Shown in pieces: positions 5,912 to 7,036 of a stretch of 7,036 nucleotides of DNA (positions are counted from its first letter, which is position 1; each line of letters begins with the position of its first letter). Under the pieces are notes generated by a model. It worked only from the letters and a program-made list of their open reading frames with translations. It was not told where the DNA came from and did no database searches. The DNA is from an uncultured Pseudomonadota bacterium. GTDB lineage: Bacteria > Pseudomonadota > Gammaproteobacteria > Burkholderiales > SG8-39. The stretch spans positions 1 through 7,036 of the forward strand of contig CAIVVS010000134.1 of the NCBI GenBank assembly GCA_903909415.1, in the 5' to 3' direction. The translations under genes were made by a program, and so were the position numbers.

Positions 5912-6898
5912 ATGCAGCCACGCAGTTCGCAGTCCATGACGGCCGCCCGGGTCGGCTTCGCGATCGTCGCCGCGTGCGTCACGGCGGCCCACGCGCAGGA
6001 GTACCCGTCCCGCCCGGTCAAGCTGGTCGCGCCCTCGGCGCAGGGCGGGGGCTTCGACCTGGTCGGGCGCGTGCTGGGCCAGAAACTGTCCGAGCAGCTG
6101 GGCCAGCCCTTCCTGGTGGAGAACCGTCCCGGCGCCGGTACCCTGGTCGGCACGCAGACGGTGGCCCGGGGCCCGGCCGACGGCTACAACCTGCTCGTCG
6201 GCGGCCTGTCGAACATCGCGCTGAACATGGCCCTGTACCGCAAGCCGGGCTACGACGCGCTCGCCGACTTCACGCCCATCAGCCTGGTCGTGAGCCATTC
6301 CTACACCCTGGTGGGCCGCAAGGACCTGCCGCTCGCGTCGCTGGCCGAACTGGTCACCTACGCCAAGGCCAATCCCGGCAAGCTCACGTTCGGCTCCAGC
6401 GGCCCCGGAACGGGACAGTACGTGGGCGCGTCCATCATCCTGGCGATCACCGGCATCGACATCCTCGTCGTGCCGTACAAGGGCGCGCAACCGGTCTACC
6501 AGGACCTGCTGGCCGGGCGCGTGGACCTGTTCTACGACAACACCACCACCGCCAAGCCCTACATCGACAGCGGGCAGGTGAAGGCGATGGCCGTGTCCAG
6601 CCGCGACCGCGTGCCGGTGATGCAGGGGGTGCCCACCTTCCGCGAGACCAAGGTCGTGGACCTGGAGATGGAAACCTGGTTCGGCCTGTTTGCACCGGCA
6701 GCGACGCCGCGCCCGATCGTGGAGCGGCTGCGTGCCGAGGTGGATCGCGCCACCAGCCAGGCCGAAGTGCGCGCGCGCCTGGAGCAGGGATCCGGACGCA
6801 GCCTGCGCATGACGCCTGCCGAGACCGAGGCCTTCGTGCGCGCCGAGGTAGGCAAATGGGTCGCGCTGGTCAAGCGCGCAGGCATTCCGCCGGAGTAG
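5912..6898 (+). CDS. Bug/TctC-family substrate-binding protein (third of three)
   Basis: This 328-aa periplasmic solute-binding protein has a signal peptide ending near Ala28 (AAHA before QEYPSRPVKLV). If translation began at Met9 the signal would still be intact, but the ribosome binding site favours 5912. Family motifs are PSAQGGGFD (41-49), LVENRPGAG, ADGYNLLVGG, VPYKGAQPVYQDLLAG and WFGLFAPAATP. The ligand loop carries Phe-Asp where the first copy has Thr-Asp and the second Ser-Asp. The stretch YDNTTTAKPYI, where relatives have mostly small or hydrophobic residues, is more polar and may shape another pocket. It is separated from the second copy by 119 bp, a larger gap than elsewhere in the cluster, so it may have its own expression level. 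The ligand cannot be assigned. Confidence 0.94.
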   Translation: MQPRSSQSMTAARVGFAIVAACVTAAHAQEYPSRPVKLVAPSAQGGGFDLVGRVLGQKLSEQLGQPFLVENRPGAGTLVGTQTVARGPADGYNLLVGGLSNIALNMALYRKPGYDALADFTPISLVVSHSYTLVGRKDLPLASLAELVTYAKANPGKLTFGSSGPGTGQYVGASIILAITGIDILVVPYKGAQPVYQDLLAGRVDLFYDNTTTAKPYIDSGQVKAMAVSSRDRVPVMQGVPTFRETKVVDLEMETWFGLFAPAATPRPIVERLRAEVDRATSQAEVRARLEQGSGRSLRMTPAETEAFVRAEVGKWVALVKRAGIPPE

Positions 6899-6917
6899 CG
6901 GCGACCGCGGGAAAGCG

Positions 6918-6936
6918 GCGCCCGGCACCCGGGCGC
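6918..6936 (+). terminator. Perfect 8-bp GC hairpin after the third Bug gene (possible attenuator or terminator)
   Basis: GCGCCCGG (6918-6925) pairs perfectly with CCGGGCGC (6929-6936) around a CAC loop, 20 nt after the stop codon. There is no downstream T-run, so it is not a textbook intrinsic terminator. It may slow polymerase or protect the 3' end of the upstream message while allowing readthrough into the gene at 6970. Confidence 0.4.
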
Positions 6937-6946
6937 ACACGCAACG
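6934..6946 (+). repeat. 13-bp shared leader motif, copy 2
   Basis: CGCACACGCAACG is identical to 4786-4798. It again lies upstream of a ribosome binding site (AGAGGA, 6956-6961), and its first three bases are the last of the preceding hairpin. Confidence 0.6.
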
Positions 6947-6969
6947 AACGACACCAGAGGAACGAGACG

Positions 6970-7036
6970 ATGCACAAGCAGGACACCGGCATGACCGACC
7001 TGAGCGACCGCCTGGCCATCATCGAGGTGGTGCAGG
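6970..7036 (+). CDS. Partial gene, possibly an NTF2/SnoaL-like protein
   Basis: Only the first 22 codons are present, cut by the right edge. ATG 6970 is preceded by AGAGGA (6956-6961) with 8-nt spacing. A second in-frame ATG lies at 6991, giving MTDLSDRLA. The sequence DLSDRLAIIEVVQ resembles the N-terminal helix of SnoaL_4/NTF2-like proteins (pattern DRxAIxxxxxRY), a cone-shaped fold used by small isomerases, dehydratases and ring-hydroxylating dioxygenase beta subunits. That match rests on about 12 residues, so the family is tentative. It lies 71 bp after the third Bug gene in the same direction, plausibly the same operon, and would fit an aromatic catabolic cluster. Confidence 0.6.
   Translation, partial: MHKQDTGMTDLSDRLAIIEVVQ

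Noticed and set aside
3593..6940. Long minus-strand open frames opposite the three Bug genes
   Set aside because: Arg/His/Gly-rich translations without motifs; they mirror the coding frames and arise from GC-rich third positions.
1..7036. CRISPR arrays, tRNA or rRNA genes, insertion sequences, novel defence system
   Set aside because: No regularly spaced repeats, no terminal inverted repeats or transposase motifs, and no tRNA/rRNA-like stretches were seen; nearly all sequence is accounted for by metabolic and uptake genes.

Overview
The window comes from a very GC-rich bacterium, with G or C at almost every third codon position. Three consecutive Bug/TctC-family periplasmic binding proteins sit beside an aromatic-ring flavoprotein monooxygenase and a molybdenum hydroxylase. 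This points to a betaproteobacterium of the order Burkholderiales (Bordetella/Achromobacter/Variovorax-like), where the Bug family is greatly expanded. That assignment is inference from gene content and composition.

Layout. On the minus strand, from 2417 to the left edge, runs the large molybdopterin-binding subunit of a xanthine dehydrogenase/CO dehydrogenase-type hydroxylase. Its active-site loop is the form II type, so it is not a true CO dehydrogenase. The natural C-terminus should lie near position 120. There the frame instead runs without a stop into an exact 119-bp copy of an internal piece of the same gene (1-119 equals 512-630). This is either an assembly or contig-end artefact or a 511-bp tandem duplication that shifts frame. 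A gap of about 160 bp (2418-2576) separates this gene from a divergent plus-strand cluster and must hold both promoters.

The plus-strand cluster holds: a 3-hydroxybenzoate 6-monooxygenase-like flavoprotein (2577-3779); a Bug protein whose start codon overlaps the flavoprotein stop in an ATGA (3776-4765); a second Bug protein with a possible twin-arginine signal (4809-5792); a third Bug protein behind a very strong ribosome binding site (5912-6898); and the first 22 codons of a gene resembling NTF2/SnoaL-like proteins (from 6970, cut by the right edge). All are co-oriented with short gaps, but GC-rich hairpins without a T-run in the 5793-5911 and 6899-6969 gaps could modulate readthrough.

Working model (inference). 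The cluster looks like an accessory catabolic locus for an aromatic or N-heteroaromatic acid. The molybdenum enzyme and the flavoprotein would hydroxylate the substrate or oxidise an aldehyde, with gentisate-type chemistry possible. The Bug proteins would capture the carboxylated substrate or intermediates in the periplasm. No ring-cleavage dioxygenase, regulator, TctA/TctB membrane component, or FAD or iron-sulfur subunit of the molybdenum enzyme is inside the window, so the substrate cannot be fixed. No RNA genes, insertion sequences or CRISPR arrays were seen.
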